Origin: Gymnorhina tibicen
Taxonomy: Eukaryota; Chordata; Aves; Passeriformes; Artamidae
Assembly: GCA_013399875.1 (NCBI GenBank)
Contig: VXAZ01002501.1
Span: 62,257-126,256, forward strand
Direction of reading: 5' to 3'
DNA length: 64,000 bases
Below the pieces are notes generated by a model. That model was not told the origin of the DNA, ran no database searches, and saw only the letters and a list, made by a program, of their open reading frames with translations. The position numbers and the translations under genes were made by a program. This document shows positions 49,862 through 62,766 of the stretch, piece by piece; the stretch's first letter is position 1; each line of letters starts with the position of its first letter.

Positions 49862-51370
49862 TTTTAAAATACGAAGTGAAAGCAAGCATGTTCAGGTTAA
49901 TGGTGAAGTTCAGCTGTTTACACAAAGATCTGTAGTCACACAGTAAATTTTTTACATGTGGGAAGCAAACACAGTAAAAGTAGATGCTATTTTGAAGATA
50001 CTTTGTTGCTTCAAACAAAGCTGTGGATTTGTTTCAGGAATTTTTTCACCCAGCCAGTCACACTACATTATTATAATGGTTGATCAGACTTTAAAAACTC
50101 CCATTTATGAATCGATCATCTTTTCCATATGGGTTTGCGTGTCTTATTCTTAGGTGTTTCTTCATTTGTTCCTTTGCCAGCACTGCTGATGGAATAATTT
50201 TGCCAGAAAAGAACATATGTTGAACATAAGTTATAAATCATTTGTTACTCTAGAAAGAGTAACTGCTTTGGTGAAAGAAAGTGATCTTCAGCACATATGT
50301 TATACAGGTTTTTTTTTTAACTTCAGAAAACTATATTCAATATGCATCATGACCTAAAGAATGAGAACCTTTATCCACAATTCCAGTTGTTAATATAATT
50401 AAATTTAATGAGGAGTACTTTCTTCCTGGCATCAAGAAAAAAAATCGAACCATGGACTTCAACATTTTAACTATGCTGCAACATTTCTATTCTATCACAA
50501 AAGTGTGTATTTTGTGTTCTCAAACGGGACTATTCAGCTATCATGGATTTTGGGATTTTTTTCATTAACTCCTTTTAAAATTCTAATTCTACCTATAATT
50601 TAAAAAAAAAAAAAAGGCTAGTTGACAGGGACCTGAGACAAGGAGTAGCAATTTTAAGAATTCTAGTCTTGGTTATGGTCCAGTATCCATCTTTTTTAGT
50701 TTTCTTCCTGTACCTCTGGCCAAACAAATGATTCAGATAAGGTGTAAAAAACCTGCTGTAAATAGATATGGAATAGTCTGTCTGCCACGTGTCCTCTGTG
50801 TCTAATACCCACTAGCTAAAAAACTGAAATACAATGTTTAACATCCCAAATACCACCTGCTTTCACTCAGGACAAAACATTAAAATATTTTGGTACACGT
50901 GTAAGGATCCAATTTCTATCTGAATTTTGTCACAACTCCTGCCCATAAAAATTTCACCTCTTCCCAGGTAATATGAAAGAGAAAAAGTCAGGCATGAAGA
51001 ACAGTAAAAAGGTAGTTACACATGTTGGAATGTCCACTGCAAGTTATCAGGAAGAATATTAAAATTTGAGTCTCCTTTTGCGGGAAAGCACAGACTGAAG
51101 TTTTAAATGAAGGCTCCCAATACCAAAATACTGTTCCTGTGTGAAGTCCAACAGGGGTGCAGTGCCAGTCTCCTACACCCAGCCTGCAGAAGGGGAAAGC
51201 ACATTGTCACAAATACTGTATTTCATGTCTGTGAGCACTAGGAAGATTTAGCAGGAAGGAGCTGTGAAGTACCTTCCATCATTTTTATTTAAACAAAACC
51301 CCACAGAACCGTAACTAAATAAGGAAGCAATGCATCTGGAAACAAGCACTTTTAAGTAGAAGCTACTTAG

Positions 51371-51404
51371 AAGATTACAAAATACTGAAGATTACAAAAT
51401 ACTG
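51371..51404. repeat. 17-bp tandem duplication
   Basis: Two identical adjacent copies of AAGATTACAAAATACTG at 51371-51387 and 51388-51404. Confidence 0.9.
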
Positions 51405-54400
51405 AAAATATTAAGCATGTTGATCAGTATGAACATCATGAGTGAGTAAAGGAGTGTGTCTGAGATAGGCCTTCATACCCCCTGTCAATTAAAGAACAAG
51501 ACCTAATACTTCATTAATGTCTTTCACTTCCTTACAAAATAAATTTGCCTTTCATAGGACTTTTTACAGAACCTCACTTCCCTAAGTAAGATTTAGTAAA
51601 TATTACGGAATAGATGAGAAAATAAGTAACTTCAACTTCCATGACCTCACTTGCAGGCTCAAGCAGAGCAGTTTATTATTATTATTATTATTGTTAACGA
51701 TACCTCAAAAATCAATTTCATACATCAGCATTATTAAATGAACAACCTGATACACAGGACCTGAATGCTGCAAGGAATTAAATACTGTCAGCATTACCAG
51801 GAACTTCGCTCTTTTCTAAAAGAAAAATTAGTACAGTGGGTGAAAGTCCCAGAGACTGGACTCTATGTTGGGGAACCTTCAGAGTGGAGACATTAAGTCC
51901 ATACTGGCAAAGACCTTAGGTCAAGTTCACTTTGCTAAAAGATACTCCAGCAGGAAACAAGACGGAGAAACAACTGTCCTTATTACAGTTCTGAGAGGTG
52001 GAAAATGTCCCCATAATTTCTGCTAACACTCAGAGGTCTCCAGACATCTGAAATTCTTTTTGGCTGCTTGTTGCAGAACCTGCTTGTTGATTACTGATGA
52101 GATTTTTCAGTGAAACTCTCTGGATTTTCCCCTTTGCAATGTGAAATCTTAAATATTTTGATAAATAAAAGTGTAGTCAAGATACATCTTCCTGCAAGGC
52201 AAATTCCATGGTATTCCATGGATTCCTACCATGGGATCATCAAGAGCAAGGCAGTTCTCCCACTGACTCTGCATAAATGACAGCACTACCCAGACCTGGT
52301 GCTTCCGAAGAAAGAGAGATCAGGGCTGTCCTTAATGGACTTTTCATCTGAGTATGAAAGAGCTGGCAATACTTATAACTGTCCTTGAGTTCAAAGCACA
52401 GATCCGAAATTCATGCATGTGTAAATATTATTCTTCTTACTCAACTCCAACACCTGCAGATCGTAAGTCACAGTAATGCAAAAAGCTATTTAAACATTTT
52501 TAAAGTATGTTTATTAAATGTTATCTAAAATTTATTTTCTTTCAATATTTTGATCAACTTTATGTGGAAATTCGGGGGTTTTTTTTGCAGTAATGGTTAG
52601 CTGCCAACACTGAGAGTACAGAATAAGGGAAATTTCGAAGGTAACAAGAAGGTAAGTGAATTGTACTTGATATAAATAAAAAGAATTTTTTTCAAAGGTG
52701 ACATCCAAAAAGTTATGGTAAAAAGACTGCTGGCTGGAAATGAAGAATGAGTCTCTTGGAAAATGAAAGAAAGTTGGCAATGCTATTAATTTCTCTTGGA
52801 AAAAATAATCTGTGAGCAGTACTGCTATTTAGACTGAGGAGTTCTTATAAACCTGAATAGTAGAATCAAAGCCTCCTTCCCTTGACTTTTTCTTATTAAG
52901 AAACTTGTGTGTAAAGCCCTTAATTAAGTATTTAATGCAATTAAGTTTATCATTAATGTAAACAATGATCACAAAAGTCTTTTAAACATTGTAAATTGTT
53001 GATAAATTGAAGTTGAGACATCCCTAGTAGGTTCTTTAGCCATTATCTGAAGCAATGACTTCTATAAAGTTTATTGTGATACGTAATAGAGAGGAGCAGC
53101 TTAATGGAAAATGGGTTTGAACATTGATGTTAAATACATCATGAAGGCTTGGACATTTTTGTACAGCTGACAGCTTCCATTTTCACATTGAAATTTTATT
53201 ACTGTTCTACTGGTCCCACATGACCTTTTCTGACCAGCTCCTGTGATGTAAAACTTCCCATCAGACAAACACCTATGACTTATTGGGTAACTTAACAATA
53301 CACCCTTGATAGCTAAAAAGGAAATGGAGGGCAGCTCTAAATGAAAGAAGGAAAAGCCCCAGGATCAATGCAGGAATCTGTGTGGGCTTAGTAGCTTTTA
53401 GCAAAATTCCAGGTTCCACCAGTATTTCTGTCATGTCCATTCTAAGCACGTTCTCATTTTCCTCTGGCTGGAACAGCAGCAGCAGCTCTTTTCCAAAAGC
53501 AACAACTCCATGGCTCACACAGACATTTTTATATAATTGGTATTATGTCAGTTTTAAGCAGATAAAGTCCTAGTGTAGTAATACCTGCAGATCTTAAAAC
53601 TCTTTTTTTTTTTTTAATTAAAAAGCAATTCTTACACACCTAAGCACATGGGGGGCAAACAGCAAAATAGCAAATAGCAATATTTCTGAAATAAAATGCA
53701 ATTTTGTGTAATCGATCTGAATACTGAAGAAAATGCTTCTAATCCTTTAAGAGAGAAAACGTTTTGGAAAGTACACACACACACACAAAAGTACAGAAAT
53801 ACAGAAACATGGAAGTACTTCGCTTTTGTCATTTATGGAATTTAGTGGCTTTCAGAATTCAAGTATTTCCTTAATAACTTCTTGGAACAAAATGTTTCAA
53901 CGTGTATCTGAAATAACATTGACTGACAGAAAACTCCAGGCATAGAATAAAAGCTGGGAGAGAAGTATTCCTGAATTTTGGTTCCAGCAAGATGTCCAAT
54001 TTTGGTTTGGTTGGAGCTCCTCGTAAATGTATGTATCTCCTTATGCTCCCACGGGGACTGCTACTATATGAAGGTGGCATCTGAGCTGGGACTCTAATGA
54101 AATCCCTCCAGGAGCCTACACTTAGCACGCAATCTGACAAACAATGAAACACCAATCATCGGTCACTGTAGGGAGTTACAGCCTGAATCACCCCTGGGCA
54201 AAGTGTACGAGGAGACAAAAAAAGCAAAACTTTTTTGTTGGGTTTTTTGTTGTTGTTGTTTTTCTGCAAGATTCAGCAGTTTATACCAACTACCCTAACG
54301 TGGTGTTTGTACATCTTTGCTTTGCTGAGATGTCTGCAGTATCTAAAGCGGTAAAGGAACTCCTTCAAGCTGCCTGCTGCTCCTTCCTCTCATGTTTCTC

Positions 54401-55687
54401 CTTCAAAAATACCTTACTCATCAAAACATGGACTCTGGAAAGCCAGACAGATGCACATTAAGCTCTTAATTCTCTCACATCCCAGGAATTAAGAAGCCGA
54501 CACCTTACTATACGCCCACAAAGAAAACATGCTACTTTTCTTGACCATAATGTGCAAACTTGAATTACACTGCCCACAGGCTTTTGGTTCCCTGCTCCAC
54601 AAAGCCAGTGCTATTCAGCTCCATCTCAAAGGAACACAATCCCAGAATCACTGAAGAGGAAAGCTTTAAATTTAAAAGATTGAAGCCTTCAGATAGGACA
54701 CCCTTTTAAGAGTACTGATGAATAGTGTAAAGGGTACAGTATAGACTCCCACACTCCACCCTCACCTTCCACTCTGGAGTTCAGTGTCATTCCTCATACC
54801 AGAAGCCAAGGCTTTCAGAATGCACCCATACTCACAAAATCAGAAGGGAAAATATTTCCTAACCAACTCCTGTGTAAATTAGAAAGGCATGCAAAAGTCT
54901 CAGTAGACCAGAAACCCTAATAAAACCACAGACATTGCAGCTGAATGCAATCTCATTAATTATTAACCTAAGTAGGAAAAACAACTGTTTCACACATTAC
55001 CCTTAGAAAAAAAAAAATTAAATATATATATATTTAAACTGCAAGAAACATTTCCTCAGATGACTGTCTAGACTACTATGATAATTTGAGTTCATAATAA
55101 GCTAAAAATCCAGCCAGCTACTATTTACTAGAGTTCTGTCTGTGCAGAGGCAGAAGTACAGTTTCCATTCTTCAGATCTTTTGGACTTGTTCAGCAAAAC
55201 CGAAGGGCTTTAGAGATTTACCCTTTGGGCTTGTACAAGATTTTCAGGGAGACATGATAAAGCCAAGTATCTTTTAACAACGAAAATATAGGAAAGATAA
55301 TTAAGAGAATTTATATATCCTCTCAATACAGAAACAATTTAATCCTGTTTCTCATACAGCAAGTTATTAGTCTGAGGTGGAATAAACCAGTTTACTTTTG
55401 GCGCTCCATGATTTTGCAACCCTGGATGCAATGTGGTCAGTAAACTACCCCTGATAATACCTGGATTACTCTTTTCCATATATTTTTATTATAGCAACTA
55501 TAGCTTTTAAGATACTGCATAATTAATGCTTATGAAGACAGATATGGTTGAAAATTTAAAGCAGATTCAATTTACAGAATTTTTAGCCTTAGAACTTAAT
55601 TTTAAATTGAACAGTGGTTTAGAATCAAATGTTTTCTTTGGTAAATAACTGTCATGCCATACTCCACTGTCAGAATTGTTCTCTATG

Positions 55688-55872
55688 CGGGAGGTGAGGC
55701 CCTGGCACAGGGTGTCCGGAGAAGCTGTGGCTGCCCCACCCCTGGAAGTGTCCAAGGCCAGGGTGGACTTGGAGCAACCTGGGATAGTGGAAAGTGTCCC
55801 CCATGACAGGAGAGCTGGAAAACGATGATCTTTAAAGACCCTTCCAGGTCTAATCATTCTGTGATTTTATAA
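55688..55872 (+). mobile_element. CR1 LINE 3' fragment
   Basis: It carries 'ggtgaggccctggcacag', 'gaagctgtggctgcccca', 'cctggaagtgtccaaggcca', 'gatgatctttaaagaccctt' and 'cattctgtgattttat', in the order of a CR1 3' end. It is less diverged than the copies at 14-15 kb. Confidence 0.9.
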
Positions 55873-58324
55873 ATCCATGATGTTCCAGTTTCCCTTTTTT
55901 AGCTCTCATAGATGTTGTTTAGGTACCAAAACCAAGATATCTGTATTTAACCGCAAACACTGGTTCTCAACCTGAATTCTGTTCTCAGTCAAAACTCCCC
56001 AGTAGCTTCTCTGGGCTTTCTGCCAGACTTAGCAGTGCAGGAGTAAACCCCACCAAAAAATCTGCTTTCATTGGTTTCAGCTGCTGCCCTGGGAACTGCA
56101 GAGGCATCTCTGAAACATCTCTGTGGCAGAAGACAAAGTGATGATCACAGCACCTTACCAGACTTGTGAGGGGCACTCCAAGAGGGCTTCAAATCTGTAC
56201 TTCTATTTTACTTTTGTAGACCTATTTTAAAGGCACAAAATCTCTGGTTTTTAATTCTAATACAAAGTGCAACAACCCCACTTCTGTAACACTTTAACAC
56301 TTGCCTGTCCTATGCTTGAACAAACCGAGAAGTTTTGAAGATTTCAAGTGCTTCAAAAGCACCAAAGCTGCTGCATTGAAGCATTTTTACCTTTTTCTTT
56401 TGCTGGTGCCAGAGAAACAGAGTGTCATTCAAATACTGGGGTTTAACTAAAAACTAAAAGAGGGGAGTAAGAGAAAGACACTGACTGGGATCACAATACT
56501 TCCTTCATCACTACCACAATCAGCATGATCAGCATTACCCATGACATTTTTAAAACTGCTAAATGTTAAATCTTCTGCAGACCTTGAAGAGAGAGATTTT
56601 CCAATACCTGCTAACAACAAGGAAACACATACTCTGCACCTTGCAGGTTTTTAGTGCTTTAGGTGGATAGCTGCCTTTGAAAACTTTGTTTTTGGAGATA
56701 ATGATGGATGGCAAAAGCAGGGAATGTAGCTCCAGAGCCCTGTAACACCACTAGGTATTGACATCTGAGAGCAAGAAAAGCAGCTTTCTGAACCTGCCCT
56801 GCTGTAATCCACCAAGGGTTGATGTGGGCCAGTATCTACAGGTCAGAACTTGTAGCAGAGAAAGGAGCTTGTTGAGCAAGGACTGCACTTAAATGTGTGT
56901 GTTATTAACACCTGATGACACTTCTAGCCTCCAAAAAAAAAACCAACCCAAAATATCTAACAGGTTCTTCCAACACAGATAATCTGACCTACTGTCCTGA
57001 ATCGGGTACTTACCTGTCAGGTAAAGCTTTGCCTCTTACTGCTGCAGGTATTTGCAACTGTTATCCTTTACTATCTCCAAGAGAAATCAGAGGTGTGCTC
57101 CTTTTTTCTAAACTGAAGCTTCTTTTGTTAAAAAAAACATGACCATTGTGGCATTTTGCTTGTAATCAGCTTTCCACTAAGTGCTGGAAAAGGTGACAGA
57201 ATGCTTTCTAACAAAAAATTTAAGAGATAGAAGTAGACAAGAATGGTGAAAATTGCAAATTTTAAGAATATTCACATTCTGTAGTTTTAAACTACTGCTG
57301 ACTTATTTTTAGTTAATTTATTTCAGTTAGACTTCAAGTTCATGATTTAACACTTGTATTTACCTCAGTGACCCTGAACATCCCCTGTGAACTGGCCCAT
57401 GTAGTTTTGAGCACGCTACAATAAAATAATTACTTTTTTGTTCACTCAACAGGCCTTGCACAACTCCTTTATGAACTTGCAGAAAATATCCCAAGACCAC
57501 ATGCTCCACTTCTCAAAGGCTAAAATTGGACTGAAGGTGAAATAAACTGATGTTTAGCAGGTCAGTCTTTCATTTACTGTACACTGAAAGAGAAGAAGCA
57601 GGAAGACCATAAAAAACCTCTGTTCTGGCTCAGGATGATAGTAGCCATTAATAAAGCGAAAAAAAACCCAACCCCACAGCAAAATTTAAAAGTTACCTTC
57701 CCAAGACTCCCACAAAAATAGAAGAGGTTGCTGATCAAAAAAAACATTTCTGATGTAAGCACCTGAACAAGGTTTACAATCACTCAGGGAAAACTGAAGT
57801 AAACCACACAAGAAGAACAGGTCCTTTTATTGCCCCCCGTGCAGCAAAAACCACAGCTGGCAAAGAGGAAACCTCTGGAACATGACCTGTCACAGCCTCC
57901 ATGGCAAGAAGTTCTCTTGCTTCACTTAGGCCTGATCACTGTCACTTAAGCACACACAAGCACCTTCAGCAACACGGCACACTAAATATATACGATATTT
58001 CTTCTTTAGAATAAAATTGTATTAGAGAAGTATTGACTCCTATATAAATCTGCATCAGTTTGCTATACTAGCCTAATTTTAACCACACATGTTATCCCCA
58101 AACATCTTTTTTAACCTCTGTGCCTATCAGCTGCTTCAGCACACACCCACTTCAGTTCTGTATTCTTTATTCTTTACTCCTTAGTCTTTTGCCTCAGTTA
58201 CTATAACTAACAACACTTTAACTGAGGATGCTTTTTGCTTCCTCCTGCTTGTTTCTCTGTGCCATTGATAAGCTTCTCCATCCACTTCCCAGCCTGAAGA
58301 AAAACCTTTTATCTCACGTTATAT

Positions 58325-58680
58325 TCGTAGAATCTTTGTCTCAGAATAGTTTGGGTTGGAATGGACTTTAGAGCTCAGCTCGTTCCAATCGCCTGTAACA
58401 GGCAGGGACACCTTCCACTATCCCAGGGTGCTCCAAGCCCCATCCAGCCTGGCCTTGGACACTTCCAGGGATCCAGGGGCAGCCACAGCTTCTCTGGGCA
58501 CCCTGTGCCAGGAACTCAACTCCCTCAAAGGGAAGAATTTCTTCCCAGTATCTCATATCTAATCCTGCCCTGTGTCAGTTTAAAGCCATCACCCCTTATC
58601 CTATCCCTACCTGCCCTTGTAAAAAAATATCTCTCCAGATCTGCTGTAGGCCCCCTTTAGCTATTGGAAAGCTGCTACTC
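58325..58680 (-). mobile_element. CR1 LINE 3' fragment (minus orientation)
   Basis: On the plus strand it starts like the complement of a CR1 tail (gtagaatctttgtctcagaa, tttgggttggaatggacttt). It continues 'gacaccttccactatcccag', 'ggccttggacacttccaggg', 'gccacagcttctctgggcac' and 'tatcctatccctacctgccc'. This is a CR1 3' end of about 350 bp in the same orientation as FBN2. Confidence 0.92.
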
Positions 58681-61554
58681 AAATACTGTATTTCCTTATT
58701 TTCCCCCGTTTCTTACTGGTCAAAGCTTGATAGCTTTATCTGAAACTCTCTTCCTTCTTCAAAAGGATGCTCTTCCCAAGTTACACACTTCTACTCATTC
58801 CAGACCCTTTTCCTCCCCATTATGAGCCACTTAAGTACAGGGTAAGTAAGAACTCTTCTTTCTTCCTCTATATGGGATGAAGGCAAGGATTTGCCTTTCC
58901 CACTTCCTCCTCCCTTTATCCCGTGATAAAGAAGGAAGAAAACATCCTTGCTTTTCCACAGCTTCATATCTCTAAAGATTATCAATTAAAACAAAATCCA
59001 CAAGCCATGAGCACTAATACAAGTATCAGTGACAGTGTTGAGAAACCAGAGGAATTGGTCATGGTAGAAAAAAAAAGTTGTCCTTATGTGTACAACTGAG
59101 AATGAGGCCTCTTATTCTGTTGCTTTTTCTTTTTTCTATTCTTTTCACTGGGAAGAGTCAACTGCAGAAATTTCAGCATTTTTTTTTTTTTTTCCCCTTT
59201 AAAAACGCCACACAAAAAGCTTGGGTGCTGTGTGCTTACAAATCAAAGACAAGCAGCTGACCAAAGACCAGATTTGACAGGAAGTATAAGATGTCAGTGT
59301 ACACATCAGAAAAAGCAGGAGCTCCCAAACAGGTTTTGCTCTCTTTTTAGCCCAGCAGAAACCCTCAAGTTAAATACTCTAATCATGCCAGTCATTAGTT
59401 ACTGCTCAGCCTCCTGTCTCCAGCCCGGAAATTAGTCTGCTCAGAGCCCAGATAGCTGAAAAACCAGCCACATTTTATCATACAGCTTGGGCTGGGAGGC
59501 CAAGCTGAAGGAAAGCTACATATGTTCTATATTAGGAAGAAAATACCTAATTTAAAGAACTTAATTTACAGAACAATGAAAAGTGTGCATTTAAAACACA
59601 ATGATGTAAAAAAAATAACAAAAAACCATCTCTTATAACTTTGATGTGATTTGCAAGGGAAGTTCACATATCCTTAAACTATAAAATTTTACTTAAAGAG
59701 TTATGAACTGCTGCTAAATTCAGTTTAGAATTAAACCACTGAGACACTTCTTGCTGTAAAATATTACAGGCAACTGTGGCAACCAAGAGATGAAAAAATC
59801 AGTGCATTCTGCTATTTGTTGGAAAGCGTAAACTATTACATTAAAAGCATAAATTACAAATTACTATTGAACTAAATAAGGCATTTAAGGCATCTTTTAC
59901 AGTATTTTCATGTACTCCACCTCATGTAAATCATTAACAAAATTAGCACTTAGACACCTTTTATAGTCATTGTCAAGATATACGATAGGAGTCATCTTTC
60001 TTTAACGGAATAATAGTAAAATAAATTAGTAACTTCTTTATTTGGATATGAGAAAGTCTATGCAGCAATAAGATCAGGAAAAATTTTACTTTGCCCTGTC
60101 AAAGTTGTAAAAGCATACTATATTAGATTAGATATATTAGACAGTTATTTTATATGCAATTATATGCTGGATATATATTATATTTTATGGACAGTGACAG
60201 AAGCAAATTTGGCTTACTACATCCAATTTCAAGCAATAAAATGTAAAGCTTTAATTGAAATAACTCAATTTTGAAATACCCACATAATGCAGATGAACTC
60301 TTGCAGAACAGGAGCACTCTACTCAAAATTGAAAATCTAAGACTTTCAAGGGCAGCTGGGAAATAAGGATGCCAAAACACTGATGGTTAAATTCCTGTAC
60401 AGGGTTTGAATTCTGCAGCTAAAATTTTCACAATGAATGGTAAGAAAACAAACCTAAACTCTTTTATCATCACAAAAGTTAAGCTGGAACACTCTCATGT
60501 ACTAGAATCTTTTAAGCTTTGAAGATCCCACTATTTAAAGTATAAAAATCATTACTAAAAACTCTGAGCCATCATCACAGCTGGAGTCAGACATATGCAT
60601 TAACACGATTCCACAGCCCTAAATCTAGTCAGAGAACAGAAGCAAATCTTAACTAGAAATGATTTATTTTATCTGGGACAAAAAGCAAGCTTACCAAGCT
60701 GTCTGGCAAGAAATGAAAAGCAAGTCTGAATGCAATCAACTAAATTTACAAAAAAAAAAAAAATCATTTTGATTATTGCAATTCTATCGTGCCATACTTC
60801 AGCTGTAACTATAATCCATCTTGGATACATAGCTCAGACTGCGGAATTTGCAGTGTTAAAATCCACCAGAAGTAAGGCTCAAACTATAAATTAACCTAAC
60901 ATTGTCCAATCCCTTGGAAATCCATTCTAAAGAGAGACTTGGTAGTTTCTGATTTTAGACAGGTGTATATTCTGCACAGACATATCTCTGAATGGCTATA
61001 AAATGGCTGTAAGTATTAACAAATTTTTAATGAAGTAATACTTCATATATCTCCACTAAGCAAAATATATAGGATTTGAGTCCTTGTGCTTGCTGCATAA
61101 AAAGCAAGTACAGAGAATGGGGTAAACAGAAAACTGTAAATCAGGTTGTAAGAATGAAAACAACAACCAGCTAGATACAAACAAACTGATCCTTTACATT
61201 CCTATCATGCTTGATACCTAGTGGGTATATAAAACAGCCTGGAATAGCAAATAGAAACTCCTGCTTTTTCAGTGTTTGGGTTTTTATTTCCTTTACCTCC
61301 TTGGAAATTATCTCCATTTCACAGTTAACAAATGTTAAAAAAATAGTTTAAAAAATGTAAAAAAGGCACAAGCTATTTTCCCAATTTATACACAGCTCTG
61401 AGCATTTCACAGCTGAATTTGAAACAGGGAATTCCACAGGATTCCCTTCGGAAGCCATTTCTAGACACAGGAATGACAAGGAGGTGTGTGGGCTGTGTCA
61501 GGATGAGTGCAGCATTCACACAGGGATGGGGTCCTGAACCTCCCTGTGGCACTT

Positions 61555-61775
61555 TAGGAACTGCATCAGAGTATTGTGTCCAGTCTTGGATTGCCAGCAC
61601 GTGAAAATGATGGACACACTGGACAAAGTCCATGGGAAAGCCACCAGCTATGCCAGGGAGATAGAAAACTTGCTCTCTGTGGAGGGTCCTGAGCTCATCC
61701 AGCCTTAAGGGATTTTTTGAGGTTTCAAGAGGACTTTATTTCTGTTTATAATGACCTGTTCAGCAGATTTTTAAG
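61555..61775 (+). mobile_element. CR1 LINE fragment (diverged)
   Basis: It contains 'agagtattgtgtccagtctt', a counterpart of the CR1 GTACTGTGTCCAG block. This is followed by 'gaaaatgatggacacactgg', 'gagctcatccagccttaa' and 'gaggactttatttctgttta', each degraded. Boundaries are approximate. Confidence 0.55.
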
Positions 61776-62272
61776 TTAAGCCATCTCTAAGATGCATTCT
61801 GGAGTAAGAATGGGTTTAGGAACTGACCCCTGTACTATGATAATTGGTTATTTTCTCAGTCCTTCTCTGACTTGCTCCTAACTAACCGGAGCAAATTACC
61901 TCCCAAGTTCCTCTTATGAAAGAGGTTTCATACAGAAAAAAAAAAAAATCCTTCAATTATCCAGATTTACACAATCCTAACACCACCAGCAGTTTTGCTG
62001 GATTGTTATTTCACATAGCTGAGAGCAAAAGACAGCTAATCTTTCAACTATCATATGAACAAAATATGCAACCTAAATTAGCTGAAATTCCTACTGATTA
62101 GGCTTTGTACTTGTCAATTTTTAATGTGTCTTCCAAACTACAAATATTACAAATAACAAATTGTTTACTGAAAGTTTACTGGCTCAGCCAGAAAATACAT
62201 GGCATAAAACACGTACACACAGCATTTTTTGTATAAAACAACTCACAGTTTCCCTGCTTAAATTTCTTGTAC

Positions 62273-62368
62273 CTCTTTGGCACTGAGGGCCAGTGAAACC
62301 GTAGACACAAGCGCAGCGATTGGGTCCAACGCACCGTCCTCCATTCTGACAGCCACTTTCACAGACAG
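62273..62368 (-). CDS. FBN2: FBN2 exon: EGF3 (non-calcium EGF-like)
   Basis: This 96-bp exon encodes 32 residues of the third N-terminal EGF-like domain, with six cysteines in the pattern CESGC, GGRC, NRCAC, PQC. There is no DxDE calcium motif, as expected for EGF1-3. The reading begins [11 protein letters not shown] and ends TGPQCQR. The donor reads AAAGAG|gtacaag and the acceptor attgaag|CTGTC, both phase 1. In fibrillins the EGF1-3 region helps N- to C-terminal head-to-tail assembly and packs against Hyb1. The upstream neighbour (EGF2) is outside the window, and the downstream intron is the longest here. The acceptor tract is a (TTTG)n repeat instead of a clean pyrimidine run. Confidence 0.95.
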
Positions 62369-62380
62369 CTTCAATCAATG

Positions 62381-62399
62381 AAACAAACAAACAAACAAA
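62381..62399. repeat. (AAAC)n simple repeat at the EGF3 acceptor
   Basis: About 4.5 units of AAAC on the plus strand, that is (TTTG)n on the gene strand, ending about 12 bases before the EGF3 splice acceptor. It takes the place of the usual pyrimidine tract. Confidence 0.9.
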
Positions 62400-62766
62400 G
62401 TTTTAAAATATCATAGTGATGATATTTCCAAGATTGACATACGCAGCATTTAAAAAATACTCATTTTTCTCCCACTGCTCTAAGTCATTCTAGGCCTGAA
62501 GATGAAGCTGATCTCCATTCTACCACCTCCACCAGCAATGGCTGTGCAAACCAAATTCCATTAGTACCTGCTGACGCTAACTGAAAACAGCTGCTTAGCA
62601 CAGATTCAGCACAGATTAATAGCAGATGTTTAACCTTGCTATATTTTAAATCAGCTGTGCAGCTTTAGTCACTAATCGTTAAGAACTTATATCCCTCACT
62701 AAAGTTAGCTATCTGTCAAACCTCAACTATTTTGATGGATTTTTTGGGAATATTAAGTTGTGTTGT

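Larger units (their letters stand above)
46152..62272 (-). other. FBN2 intron between EGF3 and Hyb1 (about 16.1 kb)
   Basis: The largest intron in the window. It holds an LTR-like element, an assembly gap, three CR1 fragments and several simple repeats (listed separately). No nested gene could be supported: open frames are short and without domains. The stretches 46200-48340, 49862-55680, 55875-58320, 58680-61540 and 61780-62272 contain only minor simple repeats: (ACAA)n at 46463-46484, (ATT)n at 51672-51693, (AC)n at 53772-53787, (TTG)n near 54248-54260 and (TA)n near 55022-55032. Confidence 0.85.
1..62368 (-). other. FBN2: FBN2 (fibrillin-2) gene, internal part: EGF3 to start of TB3
   Basis: Twenty minus-strand exons encode the ordered domain series EGF3, Hyb1, cbEGF1-2, TB1, Gly-rich, EGF4, cbEGF3-6, TB2, cbEGF7-9, Hyb2, cbEGF10, TB3 (partial), which is the fibrillin N-terminal half. 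The Gly-rich rather than Pro-rich segment after TB1 identifies FBN2. Fibrillin-2 is a secreted glycoprotein that polymerises into 10-12 nm extracellular microfibrils, acts mainly during development, supports elastic fibres and sequesters TGF-beta/BMP complexes. All complete exons are phase 1-1 and divisible by three. All junctions use GT donors and AG acceptors, and no frameshift or internal stop was seen, so the copy looks functional. Exons for the signal peptide, N-terminal domain and EGF1-2 lie past 64000, and the C-terminal half lies before position 1. FBN2 is on chromosome Z in chicken as I recall it; linkage here is inferred, not seen. Confidence 0.96.

Noticed and set aside
49253..50018. 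Three long open frames of 210-243 codons across the gap
   Set aside because: They are almost entirely X residues from the run of N and have no coding meaning.
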